DNA of 64,000 bases from Oscillibacter valericigenes (GTDB lineage Bacteria > Bacillota > Clostridia > Oscillospirales > Oscillospiraceae). The notes beneath the pieces are model-generated. The model was given only the letters and a program-made list of their open reading frames with translations. It did no database searches and was not told the DNA's origin. The DNA lies in contig NZ_JACSNX010000011.1 in assembly GCF_016902445.1 (NCBI RefSeq), forward strand, positions 1 through 64,000. The letters run 5' to 3'. A program made the translations under genes and the position numbers. This document shows positions 41,278 to 51,387 of this stretch, piece by piece (within the stretch, counting starts at the first letter, position 1; the number at the start of each line of letters is the position of its first letter).

Positions 41278-42462
41278 CTATCCCTTTTCCAGGGCGTCCC
41301 GGAACACCCGGCACATGATGCTTGCGCCCAGGACGATCTGGTCCTCCGAGGCGTTGGAGTAGTTCAGCCGCAGGCAGCGTTTTTCGTCCTGTCCAGCGAA
41401 GAAGGAGACACCGGGGATATAGGCCACCTTCCGGGCCGCCATCACCGGCATCAGGGCGGTGGTGTCGATCCCCTCCGGCAGCGTCACCCACAGAAAGAGG
41501 CCGCCCTGGGGATGCGTGCAGGACGCCCCTGCAGGCAGGTCCCGCTCCAGGCAGGACAGCATCAGGTCCCGCCGCTTTTTATACAGGGCACTGATCCGGC
41601 GGATATTGGCGTCCAGGTCATTGTCCTCCAGATAGGTATCCGCCACCATCTGAGACAGGGTGCTGGTCTGAAGATCCGCGCACTCCTTGGCGCTGGCGTA
41701 CTTCTCCAGCAGCGCCGGGGCGGCGATCAGCCAGCCCAGGCGGAGGCCCGGGCTCAGGACCTTGGAGAAGGACCCCATGTAGGTGACGATGCCGGCGGTG
41801 TCCATGGATTTCAATGTGGGCACGGGCTCCCCCTCGTACCGCAGGTCGCCGTAGGGATTGTCCTCCAGAATGGGCAGGCCGTACCGTTCCGCCAGGGCCA
41901 GCACCCCTTTGCGGCGCTCCAGGGACCAGGTCTTGCCGGTGGGGTTCTGGAAGGTGGGGATGATGTACATGAGCTTGGCCTCCGGATGGGCGGCGAGCTT
42001 GCGCTCCAGATCCTCCAGCACCATGCCCTCGTCATCGGTCTCCACGGGGAGGGGCTGGCACTCATAGGAGCGGAAGGCCGTCAGCGCGGCCAGGTAGGTG
42101 GGATTTTCACACAGCACCGCGTCCCCCGGCTCCAGAAAGACCTTTCCCGCCAGATCCAGCCCCTGCTGAGAGCCGCTGACCATCAGAATGTCATCTGCCG
42201 TGCAGGAGATCCCCTGCGCCCGGTGTCGCCGGGCCAGCTTCTCCCGCAGGGAGGACAGCCCCAGAGAAGCACTGTACTGCAGGGCAGCGGGGCCCCGGGC
42301 GGAGAGCACCTTGTCAGCAGCCCGCCGGAGGTCTTCCACCGGGAATGCCTCCGGCGCAGGCAGCCCGCCGGCGAAGGAGATGATATCCGGCCGTGCGGTC
42401 AGTGCCAGCACGTTCCGCAGCGCGGATGTATCCATGTGAGAGATTCGGTTTGAAAATCGCAA
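41278..42462 (-). CDS. PLP-dependent aminotransferase (2-aminoadipate/LysN type)
   Basis: The TTG start at 42462 is chosen: AAGGAGGG lies 7 nt upstream, the preceding gene stops 13 bp earlier, and the 394-residue length is normal. PLP Lys is in YMGSFSKVLSPGLRLGW; PTFQNPTG, LEDNPYGDLRYEG and the C-terminal Arg (CLRLNYSN) complete the site. Relatives transaminate aminoadipate, leucine or aromatic amino acids. Being last in the liv operon, action on imported branched-chain amino acids is likely. Confidence 0.85.
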   Translation of the reverse strand: MRFSNRISHMDTSALRNVLALTARPDIISFAGGLPAPEAFPVEDLRRAADKVLSARGPAALQYSASLGLSSLREKLARRHRAQGISCTADDILMVSGSQQGLDLAGKVFLEPGDAVLCENPTYLAALTAFRSYECQPLPVETDDEGMVLEDLERKLAAHPEAKLMYIIPTFQNPTGKTWSLERRKGVLALAERYGLPILEDNPYGDLRYEGEPVPTLKSMDTAGIVTYMGSFSKVLSPGLRLGWLIAAPALLEKYASAKECADLQTSTLSQMVADTYLEDNDLDANIRRISALYKKRRDLMLSCLERDLPAGASCTHPQGGLFLWVTLPEGIDTTALMPVMAARKVAYIPGVSFFAGQDEKRCLRLNYSNASEDQIVLGASIMCRVFRDALEKG

Positions 42463-42475
42463 GAGTCGTCCCTCC

Positions 42476-43099
42476 TTATTTGATGAACAGGGGCAGGGCG
42501 TTCCGGATGAATTCCACACAGCCGTCCTCCCCCAGCTTTTCCGAGTCCAGGGAGAGGTCATAGCCGGCGGCGTCCCGCCATTCCTCTCCGGTGTAGTAGT
42601 GGTAATAGGCGGCACGGCGGTGGTCCTCCACCCGGATATGCCGGGCCACCTCATGCTGGCTCCAGGCCAGGGAGTAGGAGGCGACCCGGGCCAGCCGGGC
42701 CTCCAGCGGGGCGTGGATGAACACCCGCAGTACGTTGGGCTGGTCCATCAGAAGATAGTTGGCGCAGCGGCCCAGGATGACGCAGCTCTCGCTGTCAGCC
42801 AGCTCCTTGATGATCTTCGCCTGGAAGCTGAAGAGGTTCCGGGTGGAGATGTAGTCGTCGCTGTCCGGCGGCAGGATCTCCCCGGTGTACACCTTCTCGG
42901 CGGCGGAGAGCATCTCCCGCAGGCCGATCCGCTCGTCGGCGGCGCCGAACAGCCTCTCGTGGATGCCGCTGACCTCCGAGGCCTTGCGCAGCAGGTCCCG
43001 GTCGTAATAGGGGATGCCCAGGGCCTCCGACAGCCTGCGGGTGACATTGTGGCCGCCGCTGCCGGTCTCCCGGGCCACGGTGATGATGAAACGCTCCAT
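42476..43099 (-). CDS. Cytidylate kinase-like family protein
   Basis: This 207-residue protein is translated from the ATG at 43099 with AGGAGG 8 nt upstream. The P-loop is in ARETGSGGHNV; the YYDRDLL and GRCANYLL segments are typical of the Cytidylate_kin2 family. These are widespread in Clostridia but their substrate is not established and they are distinct from Cmk. It lies between livF and the aminotransferase within an evident operon, an unusual place for a nucleotide kinase. Confidence 0.83.
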   Translation of the reverse strand: MERFIITVARETGSGGHNVTRRLSEALGIPYYDRDLLRKASEVSGIHERLFGAADERIGLREMLSAAEKVYTGEILPPDSDDYISTRNLFSFQAKIIKELADSESCVILGRCANYLLMDQPNVLRVFIHAPLEARLARVASYSLAWSQHEVARHIRVEDHRRAAYYHYYTGEEWRDAAGYDLSLDSEKLGEDGCVEFIRNALPLFIK

Positions 43100-43112
43100 A
43101 TGCTCTGCCTCC

Positions 43113-43817
43113 TTACGCGCCCAGATAGGCTTTGCGGACCCGGTCGTCGGCGGCCAGCTCTGCCGCCGGGCCCTCCATGGAGATGGTGCCCGTCTCCAGC
43201 ACATAGGCCCGGTCGCTGACCGCCAGGGCCATTTTGGCGTTCTGCTCCACCAGCAGGATGGTGATGCCGCTTTTGTGGAGCTCCTGAATGATGGAGAAGA
43301 TCTCCTTCACCAGCAGCGGGGACAGGCCCATGGAGGGCTCATCCATCAGGACGATCTTGGGGTCTGTCATCAGGGCCCGGCCGGTGGAGAGCATCTGCTG
43401 CTCGCCGCCGGAGAGAGTCCCCGCCAGCTGCCGGCGGCGCTCCTTCAGCCGGGGAAAATGGCCGTAGACCCGCTCCAGATTTTCTGAGATCCGCTTCTGG
43501 TCCCGGAGAATGTAGGCCCCCATCCGCAGGTTCTCCTCCACAGTCATGCGGGCGAAAACGTGACGCCCCTCCGGCACATGGGCCATGCCCAGGCCGATGA
43601 TGGTGTTGGCCGGGACCTTCTGCAGGTCCGTGCCGTCCAGCAAAATGGAGCCGGAGGCCGCCGGCAGCAGGCCGGAGATGGCGTGGAGGGTGGTGGTCTT
43701 GCCGGCGCCGTTGGCCCCGATCAGGGACACCAGCTCCCCGTCCGCCACGGTGAGGGAGATGCCCTTCAGGGCGTGGATGGCTCCGTAGAATACATGCAGA
43801 TCCTTGATTTCCAGCAT
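43113..43817 (-). CDS. livF: Branched-chain amino acid ABC transporter ATP-binding protein LivF
   Basis: This 234-residue protein has Walker A GANGAGKTT, signature LSGGEQQ and Walker B VLMDEPSMGLSP. The length and the MLEIKDLHVFYGAIHALKG start are typical of LivF. It pairs with LivG to power import of Leu/Ile/Val through LivH and LivM. It lies 12 bp after livG with AGGAGG before the ATG. Confidence 0.93.
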   Translation of the reverse strand: MLEIKDLHVFYGAIHALKGISLTVADGELVSLIGANGAGKTTTLHAISGLLPAASGSILLDGTDLQKVPANTIIGLGMAHVPEGRHVFARMTVEENLRMGAYILRDQKRISENLERVYGHFPRLKERRRQLAGTLSGGEQQMLSTGRALMTDPKIVLMDEPSMGLSPLLVKEIFSIIQELHKSGITILLVEQNAKMALAVSDRAYVLETGTISMEGPAAELAADDRVRKAYLGA

Positions 43818-43829
43818 AGTGCTCCCTCC

Positions 43830-44595
<766 letters not shown>

Positions 44596-44603
<8 letters not shown>

Positions 44604-45750
44604 GGTAGGACACCTCCTTTTTGGCAGCCCTGGCGGCACCGGCGCCCGCGAAATGGGCCCGGATCCGGGCAGGCCACCTGGGGATGTCGCACAGGGCGAA
44701 CTCCCGGCTGCCCATGATGCCCTTGGGCCGGAACAGGATGACGATGATCAGGGCGATGGAGTACACCAGCATGGGATAGGCGAACACGTTCTGGACAATG
44801 ACCGGCAGCGCTGCCACCCAGGCGCCGTTCTTGATGGTGTAGTTCAGCAGGAACATCACCACAGCGGCGATCACCGAGCCGGTGAGGGAGCCCATGCCGC
44901 CCACCACCACCATCACCACAATGAACACGGAGTTCAGGATGGAGCCGTTGGTGAAGGCGAAGGAGGTGGTGGTCAGAGCCCCGTTGCAGCAGGCATACAG
45001 GGCACCGGTGATCCCCGCGAAGAAGGCGGAGATGGTGAAGGTCAGCACCTTGTAGTAGTTGACGTTGATGCCGGAGGCGGAGGCGGCGATCTCATTGTCC
45101 CGGATGGCCCGGATGGCCCGGCCGTACTTGGAGCGGACGAACAGGAACATGGCCGCCACGCACAGGATCACCACCAGGGCCACCAGCCACAGGTAGCGCA
45201 TCTTTTCGTCATTGGAGAAGCCCAGCCCTGTGGCGTACAGCGCCGAGGAGGCGGAGCCCTGTCCCAGGCCCTGCTGGCCGCAGAAGGGCAGGTTGTTGAT
45301 GATGTTGACGATGATCATGCCGAAGCCCAGGGTGATGATGGCCAGATAGTCCCCCTTCAGCCGCAGGGCCGGGATGCCCACCAGCAGTCCCAGCACCGCC
45401 GCCAGCACCCCCGCTGCCAGGAAGCTGACCAGCAGCACCAGGATAAACGCCGGGCCGGACTTCTGGTCATAGACGCCCGCCCGCTGGAAGGCCAGGGAGA
45501 TCAGGGCCGCCGCATATGCCCCCACGGCCATGAAGCCGCAGTGGCCCAGGGACAGCTGCCCCAGAAAGCCCAGCACCAGGTTCAGGGAAGCGGCCATGAC
45601 GATGAGATATCCGCACTGCCAGATGGAGGGGGTGATCCGCAGCTTCATGGTGTCGCCGCCGGTCAGGCCCAGCGCCACGGCAGCGGCAAACAGCGCCGCC
45701 ACCGCGATGAAGTTGACAAGGTATCGGAGCTTGGTCTCTTTTGCGTTCAT
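44596..45750 (-). CDS. livM: Branched-chain amino acid ABC transporter permease LivM
   Basis: This 384-residue protein has about ten membrane segments and the LivM motifs GHCGFMAVGAYAAAL and GGMGSLTGSVIAA. An additional C-terminal tail (about 30 residues, Ala/Arg-rich) follows the last membrane helix. It overlaps livH by 4 bp (ATGA), so translation is coupled. Confidence 0.93.
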
Positions 45751-46640
45751 ACTTTCTCCCCCACATTCTTTCCCAGGATCCCGGCGGGCCGCAGCATCAG
45801 GACCACGATCAGGATCAGATAGACAAAGGTGTCCGACATGGACGAGCTGATGTAGGTGTTGGCGCCGGACTGGACGATGCCGATCAGCAGTCCTCCCAGC
45901 ATGGCCCCCGGCAGGGAGCCGATGCCCCCCAGCACCGCCGCCACGAAGGCGTAGATGCCCAGGGTGGCGCCCATGGTGGTATAGACCCGGGGATACTGGG
46001 AGACGTACATCAGCGCCGCCACCGCCGCCAGCCCGGCGCCGATGGCAAAGGTGATGAGGATGGTGTGGTTGACATTGATGCCCATAAGGGTGGAGGCGCT
46101 CTTGTCCTCCGACACGCAGCGCATGGCGCAGCCGATGCGGGCCTTCTGGGTGAACAGGTACAGCGCCACCATAATGACGGCGGAGACCGCGATGGTGATG
46201 ATGGTGGCGTGGCTGATGGAGACGCCGCCCACGGAGATGGTGTCGGCAAACAGGGTGTAGGGCACCCTGGGGTCCGGGCCGATGGCCGGGATGGCCTGGG
46301 CCAGATTCTCCAGCACAAAGCTCATGGCGATGGCGGTGATGAGACAGGTCAGGCTGTTGCCGGTCCTGCGGACCGGCCGGTAGGCCAGCAGCTCCACCAG
46401 CACGCCCACGCAGGCACAGATGACGATGGCCGGGATCACCGCCAGCCAGCCCGGCAGGCCCATGCCCATCAGCAGCGGGATGGTGAAAAACAGCGTGTAG
46501 CCCCCCACCATGATAAAGTCGCCGTGGGCGAAGTTGATCAGCTTGATGATCCCGTAGACCATGGTGTAGCCCAGGGCGATCAGCGCGTAGACGCTGCCCA
46601 GGCGCAGGCCCGTGATCAAAAACTGGATGAATGTGATCAT
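45747..46640 (-). CDS. livH: Branched-chain amino acid ABC transporter permease LivH
   Basis: This 297-residue protein has eight or so membrane segments and the LivH hallmarks LRLGSVYALIALGYTMVYGI, FAHGDFIMVGGY and VLGGIGSLPGAMLGG. It is the first permease gene after the livK-livH hairpin. Confidence 0.93.
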   Translation of the reverse strand: MITFIQFLITGLRLGSVYALIALGYTMVYGIIKLINFAHGDFIMVGGYTLFFTIPLLMGMGLPGWLAVIPAIVICACVGVLVELLAYRPVRRTGNSLTCLITAIAMSFVLENLAQAIPAIGPDPRVPYTLFADTISVGGVSISHATIITIAVSAVIMVALYLFTQKARIGCAMRCVSEDKSASTLMGINVNHTILITFAIGAGLAAVAALMYVSQYPRVYTTMGATLGIYAFVAAVLGGIGSLPGAMLGGLLIGIVQSGANTYISSSMSDTFVYLILIVVLMLRPAGILGKNVGEKV

Positions 46641-46693
46641 AGCAGTTCCCTCTTCTCTTCTTGGTTTGTGCCCGGTCCGGCTCGGAAAGGACG

Positions 46694-46718
46694 AAAGGGA
46701 GGCGGGACGCCTCCCTTT
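46694..46718 (-). terminator. Hairpin between livK and livH
   Basis: An 11-bp stem (AAAGGGAGGCG and its complement) with a 3-nt loop sits in the 105-bp gap. The T tail is weak. Such hairpins commonly protect the binding-protein message or give partial termination, so that LivK exceeds the permeases. Confidence 0.6.
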
Positions 46719-46745
46719 CCCTTATGAAGCTTCGGCGTGCGGGGA

Positions 46746-47975
46746 TCAGTCCACGCTCAGGGTCTCAATGGAGATCTTCTGGACGGAGTCCGTGGCCTCG
46801 TCGTACTGGTAGCCCATGAGGACGCCGGACTTGATGGGGGTGCCGGTGTCGTCGAAGGAGAAGGTGCCGGTGGACACCTCGTAGACCTTGCTGGTGTCTG
46901 CCAGAGAGGCCTGGACGCTGGCGGCGTCGGCGGCTCCGGCGTCCTCCATGGCGGACACCAGGACATACACGGCGTCATAGGCCAGGGCGTCGAAGTTGTT
47001 GGGAGACTCGCCGTATTTGGCCTCATAGCTCTCGATGAAGCTGAGGGACACGTCGCTGGTGGCCAGGTCTGTGGAGTAGTGGTTGACAAACATCACGTTG
47101 TTGTAAGCGGACAGGTCAGCGCCGTCGGGAATGGTGGTCTCGGTGTTGTCCACGCCGTCAGCGCCCAGCAGGACGCCGTCGAAACCCACGCTGCGGGCCT
47201 GGGGGATCAGATAGGGACCCATCACGTCGTAATAGAAGGGGGTGAACACCAGCTCCGCGCCGGCGGATACCATCTGGTTGAACTGGTTGGTGTAATCCAC
47301 CTCGGTCATGGTGGCCACGGACTCTTCCGCCACCACCTCGATGCCCTTTTCGGCGCAGGCGGCGGAGAAGGCGTCCCGCAGGCCGGAGGAGTAGGTGTCG
47401 GCGGAGCAGTAGACGATGCCCACCCGGGTGTAGCCCTGGTCAGCGGCGTACTGGGCCGCCAGCTCCCCCTGGAAGGAGTCCCGGAAGCAGGTGCGGAACA
47501 CATAGCCCATGGAGGTGGTCAGGGAGTCCGCCGTGCCGGAAGGGGTGATGAGCACCACGCCCTCGGAGTTGGCGATGGAGGTGATGGCGGACGTGCAGCC
47601 GGAGGTGGCGGAGCCGATCACCAGCTGGATGCCGTCGGAGATCAGGGCATTCATGGCGTTGACGCACTCGGTGGTGTCGCCCTGGTCATCCCGGATGTCC
47701 GCTGCCAGCTGATAGGTGCCGTCGCTGAGGGTGACGCCGCCGGCGGCGTTGATCTCCTCAATGGCCAGCTCTACGCCCCGCTGGTTGTGGGTGCCGTAGA
47801 CTGCCAGGCTGCCGGTCAGGGGGCCGATCATGCCCAGGGTGATGACGGCCGTGCCGCCGTCCTCAGAGGCATCACCGCTGTCGGCGGCAGCGTCATCACT
47901 GGTGCTGCCGCAGGAAGTGAGACTGAAGGCCAGGCAGGCGGCTGTCACGAGGCTCAGGATTCTTCTCTTCTTCAT
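46746..47975 (-). CDS. livK: Branched-chain amino acid-binding lipoprotein LivK
   Basis: This protein of about 409 residues is translated from the ATG at 47975 with AAGGAGG 8 nt upstream. It has a lipoprotein signal with lipobox LTSC near residue 22 and an acidic spacer. A periplasmic-binding-protein type I fold follows (IGPLTGSLAVYGTHNQRGVELAIEEINAAGG). It captures substrate outside the membrane for LivHMGF. It is the first gene of the operon, behind a strong promoter and a 5' hairpin. Confidence 0.93.
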   Translation of the reverse strand: MKKRRILSLVTAACLAFSLTSCGSTSDDAAADSGDASEDGGTAVITLGMIGPLTGSLAVYGTHNQRGVELAIEEINAAGGVTLSDGTYQLAADIRDDQGDTTECVNAMNALISDGIQLVIGSATSGCTSAITSIANSEGVVLITPSGTADSLTTSMGYVFRTCFRDSFQGELAAQYAADQGYTRVGIVYCSADTYSSGLRDAFSAACAEKGIEVVAEESVATMTEVDYTNQFNQMVSAGAELVFTPFYYDVMGPYLIPQARSVGFDGVLLGADGVDNTETTIPDGADLSAYNNVMFVNHYSTDLATSDVSLSFIESYEAKYGESPNNFDALAYDAVYVLVSAMEDAGAADAASVQASLADTSKVYEVSTGTFSFDDTGTPIKSGVLMGYQYDEATDSVQKISIETLSVD

Positions 47976-48010
47976 CACAATTCCTCCTTAAAAAGTTCTG
48001 GAAAAACAGA

Positions 48011-48045
48011 AAAGGAGTGCGAACGGAAACCGTTCACACTCCTTT
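48011..48045 (-). promoter_or_regulatory. Leader hairpin of livK
   Basis: A 16-bp stem with one mismatch (48011-48026 with 48030-48045), followed on the minus strand by TTTTCTGTTTTT. It starts within a few bases of the predicted transcription start. It could be a 5' stabilising stem or an attenuator. Confidence 0.6.
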
Positions 48046-48056
48046 GTGTTGTTATT

Positions 48057-48085
48057 AGCATAAAGGCCATGCGCGCATTTGTCAA
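48057..48085 (-). promoter_or_regulatory. Promoter of the liv operon
   Basis: On the minus strand TTGACA (48080-48085), a 17-bp spacer and TATGCT (48057-48062) make a strong sigma-A promoter. Confidence 0.8.
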
Positions 48086-48099
48086 TCACATCTTTGTAT

Positions 48100-48719
48100 A
48101 AAATCTTTAAAAAAGCAGGACTGTTTTTGTGGGATCCATAAAATTTGACGCTGCAGCATATGCATGTGACACATTTTTCTTGGACGTAATTGGCCGAATG
48201 CGCCAGTCAAAGCGCTCCGTACGGCAGCTGAATTTCTGAACAAATGTCCGGCTTTCATTGGAATGTGTCTGCCTTGGGAGCCGTGCCTGCACGCTGCGCA
48301 TGCCTCAGGTTGTGTCCTGCAGAGGCACCGGATATGGAGCGCCCTGCAGACTGATTTGATGGTTGCACGAAGCGGATCTTCTTTGCAGCGAGGGAAGCGG
48401 GGCTCACGGCCGGCTTTGCGATGGATCCGGGAGACTGGGATGGGGCGGGCCCCTGCCGCCGGTCCCGCGCCGGACCTGCTCCAGAACAACCTGCAGCAGG
48501 TCCCGGGAGGGAGCAGCTCCGGCGGCATCCGTCTCCAGGCTGCGGCGCAGGAGCTGGGCAAACGTCAGGGGGACAGGGTGCCCGCAGGATGAGGTCCGGC
48601 GGCATCCCGGCATAGGGCATCAGCTCCCTCCACAGACGGCGGGCAGGCTGGCCGTGCGCTGCCGGGCAGTCTGCGCTTCGGCGGCCGCCTCCAGCCCGGG
48701 AAGACAGGGACGGCGCATC
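48100..48719. other. Gene-free stretch upstream of the liv operon
   Basis: About 600 bp. Open frames here are Pro/Arg/Cys-rich and without ribosome sites, so I call no gene. No repeat or RNA structure stands out. Confidence 0.4.
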
Positions 48720-49268
48720 TCATATCCCCTCCGCGTCCTGTCGGCAGCTCCGGCTGGCGGCCTGGATCTTCCGCTGGACGAAGAATGTCTTGACCAGCTG
48801 GTAGAAGAAGGCGGGGATGCCGATAAAAATACTGATGATCCCCTTTGCCAGAGCCCAGAAGATCCAAAACCAGAGGGTCCCGAAGATGGTGAGAGGCAGA
48901 AAGGACTGCAGGTAGGTGATCAGCTTCCAGCCGAAGGGAATGAAGAAAAACCAAACGGCGTACAGCATCCGCTCCGGGCCGGCGGCACTGCTCTGGAAGA
49001 GCGTCTGTCCCAGGACCAGAGCTGTGACCGCGCCGTACACGCACGTGCGGAGGAATTCCGAGCGGGTATCCACAAGCGCGTCCAGATATTTTCGGCGGCG
49101 GTCCTCCTCTGCGGCCCGGGCCTGCTCTGCCTGCTGGTCCCGAAGGAGCTGAGCGCAGTCCACGCACAGGCAGGGGGTATAAAGGCTGGCACAAGCCCTG
49201 CACAGGGCCTTTCCGCAGTGCTGACAGGTGGCGACGGCTTCCCGGTCCTCGTGGTAAAAGCATTTCAT
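48720..49268 (-). CDS. B-box-like zinc-finger membrane protein
   Basis: This 182-residue protein is translated from the ATG at 49268 with AAGGAGAA upstream. The N-terminus MKCFYHEDREAVATCQHCGKALCRAC is a B-box-like set of Cys/His ligands with further cysteines (CLCVDC). A charged helix (about 45-65) and three hydrophobic segments follow (about 75-95, 103-125, 130-160). Such proteins occur widely in Firmicutes without assigned function. It lies upstream of no obvious partner. Confidence 0.68.
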   Translation of the reverse strand: MKCFYHEDREAVATCQHCGKALCRACASLYTPCLCVDCAQLLRDQQAEQARAAEEDRRRKYLDALVDTRSEFLRTCVYGAVTALVLGQTLFQSSAAGPERMLYAVWFFFIPFGWKLITYLQSFLPLTIFGTLWFWIFWALAKGIISIFIGIPAFFYQLVKTFFVQRKIQAASRSCRQDAEGI

Positions 49269-49492
49269 AACGGATTCTCCTTTTCTCATGTTGTTGAAAA
49301 CGGCCTGCCGGCCCTTTCAAGGAATGAGACACGGGAGAACGGTGCCGGGTTTTGTCAGGAGAGAAAAAATCTGCGGGATCCGCAGGGGTGTCCGGCCCTC
49401 AGCTCTGAAGGAGGGTGAGCCGGTCTGGAAGGAACAGAGGGCCAGCGGCGAAATCCGCTGGCCCTCTGATGATACCGCCCCGCCGGCGGCCG

Positions 49493-51163
49493 TCACGACA
49501 CGATGACCTGGAAGGAGACGGCGTCCGTCATGGGAAATGTCCCCACGTTGGTCCAGGCGTCAAATTGATAGACGCCGGTGATGGTGGCGGTGCCCGGGGA
49601 GAGGGCGGTCACATTGCAGAAGTTGGAGCCGCTGGAGGAGATCGACACGACCGAGGGGTCACTGCAGCTCCATGTGGTGCCTGTCATGGTGCTGTCGCGG
49701 CCCGTACTGTACTGCTGCAGATAGTTGCTGCCGGATTGCCCGACGGTCAGATACAGCGGGTCATCAGCCCACTGATAGCTCCACGCATAGTGCCCCTCCA
49801 CCGTTACAGGCAGGCGGACCTGATAGTTGTTGTCATCTGGAAAGGTGGCGATGATCTCTGCCGTGCCCGGGCTCAGAAGAGCGATCCCGCCGATGGGGCT
49901 GACATCGGCCACCGCCGGATTGGTGGAGGAATAGACGATGCCGTCATAGGGGGTATCGGCATTGCTGATCATGCTGATGGGGAAGGCCACGTTGTCCCCG
50001 TACCCGGCGGAATAGCTTGAAAAGTTCATCCGGACCTCCGGGGTGGAGGCAGGCTGCGGCTCTGCCGACGGCTCCGGCTCTTCCACCGGCACCGGATCCG
50101 GTTCGGGCGCGGGTCCCGGCTGCGGCTGCACCGGCTCCGGGGCAGGAGCCGGCTCAGGCTCCGGCGCGGGAGTCGGCTCGGGCTCCGGGGGCGGTTCAGG
50201 CTCCGGAATGGGCTGCGGCTCCGCCACCTCCACGATGGGTGCCGGATCCTCCGCCGGTTCCGGCTCCGGCTGGTAAAGCGCTGCGCCGCCGGCCACGGCG
50301 CCCGCTGCTGCAAGTCCGGCCAGCCCCAGCGCAGCCTTATGGGCCAGCAGGCCGCTCAGCGCATGGGAGGCCGTTCCGCCGGAGGCCGCAGCGGTCCCGG
50401 CAGCTGCGCCGCCGGAGGGAGCGACTGTGCCGGCGGCACCGGCGGCTGCCGTTCCGGCTGCGGCAGTACCCGCTGCTCCGGCCAGCACGGAGCGGGCCAG
50501 CGCCTCTGCCGCAGAGGCGCTCAGACCGCCGATGCCCGCGTCCCTCTGCAGGAAGTACACCAGGAACGGCAGCGCGCTGTAGAGCTTGACGCCCTGGGCC
50601 GCGTATGCGTCCACGCCGGACTTGATGGCCTTCCGGGCGTAGTTCAGGCGGCTTTTGACGGTGCCCTCCGAGGTCTCCAGGGCGGCGGCAATGTCCTTTA
50701 CGCTCATCTCCTCGTAGTAGAACATCAGCACGCACTGGCGCTGGGGCGGCGGCAGCTGATCCACCAGCTCCACGATCATCCGCCGGGTCTCATCATTGTC
50801 CAGCGCTTTGTCCGGCACGGTCTGCTCATCCAGGCTTTCAAAGGCATCCAGCAGGCTGTTGCCCTCGTCGTCCTCCGGGATCTGGGCCTCCCGTCGGCCC
50901 CGGGTGAGGACATTGCGGCAGTGGTTGGCGGTCATGGCGGAGAGCCAGCCCCAGAAGGCCTCCGGGTCCTGGAGCCTGTCCAGCCTGGTCAGCATGGAGA
51001 TCAGGATCTCCTGGGTGGCGTCCAGGGCGTCCTCCTCGTGTTTCAGCATCTTCCTGCAGTGGTAGTACACCCGGTTCTGGGCCGCCAGGACCAGTTCCTC
51101 CTGGGCCTGTTGGTCCCCGGACAGACACCGCCGGATCACCGGCGACATGCTCGGCATCGCCAT
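49493..51163 (-). CDS. ECF-like sigma factor fused to membrane helix, Pro-rich stalk and Ig-like domains
   Basis: This 556-residue protein has sigma-70 region 2 (about 15-85, [17 protein letters not shown]), region 4 (about 130-180, [27 protein letters not shown]) and an Ala/Gly-rich linker. A membrane segment (about 268-290) precedes a long [10 protein letters not shown]-type stalk (about 292-385) and two bacterial Ig-like domains at the C-terminus ([25 protein letters not shown]). The stalk and Ig domains are surface-protein features, so the C-terminus should lie outside. The plan is the same as the protein at 15903-17894. It may sense the wall and release or restrain its own sigma domain. 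Confidence 0.82.
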   Translation of the reverse strand: MAMPSMSPVIRRCLSGDQQAQEELVLAAQNRVYYHCRKMLKHEEDALDATQEILISMLTRLDRLQDPEAFWGWLSAMTANHCRNVLTRGRREAQIPEDDEGNSLLDAFESLDEQTVPDKALDNDETRRMIVELVDQLPPPQRQCVLMFYYEEMSVKDIAAALETSEGTVKSRLNYARKAIKSGVDAYAAQGVKLYSALPFLVYFLQRDAGIGGLSASAAEALARSVLAGAAGTAAAGTAAAGAAGTVAPSGGAAAGTAAASGGTASHALSGLLAHKAALGLAGLAAAGAVAGGAALYQPEPEPAEDPAPIVEVAEPQPIPEPEPPPEPEPTPAPEPEPAPAPEPVQPQPGPAPEPDPVPVEEPEPSAEPQPASTPEVRMNFSSYSAGYGDNVAFPISMISNADTPYDGIVYSSTNPAVADVSPIGGIALLSPGTAEIIATFPDDNNYQVRLPVTVEGHYAWSYQWADDPLYLTVGQSGSNYLQQYSTGRDSTMTGTTWSCSDPSVVSISSSGSNFCNVTALSPGTATITGVYQFDAWTNVGTFPMTDAVSFQVIVS

Positions 51164-51387
51164 GCGCCTGCTCCTTTCTCCCTCAAAAACGCTCCGGATA
51201 CCCGGTTTTCAAATGATTTCGTCCTTATTCTATGCCGGCGGAGCGGACCTGTCAATGGACGAGGCAGCCGGAGGCCCGAAAAAACGCAGACCCCTGTGTG
51301 GCCGGCACCGTGGAGGCGGCTGTCCGCTGAGCCCTTGGGGGGCGGGGGGATCCGGGCAGGATGCGCCGGACCGGCGGTGAAGCGCGC

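Noticed and set aside
48000-48100. T-box or amino-acid leader-peptide attenuator before livK
   Set aside because: The leader between promoter and hairpin is only a few bases, too short for a T-box specifier domain or a leader peptide.
46737-48101. A 454-codon Gly/Val/His-rich plus-strand open frame opposite livK
   Set aside because: Antisense shadow of livK; the liv operon reading has full motifs and a promoter.
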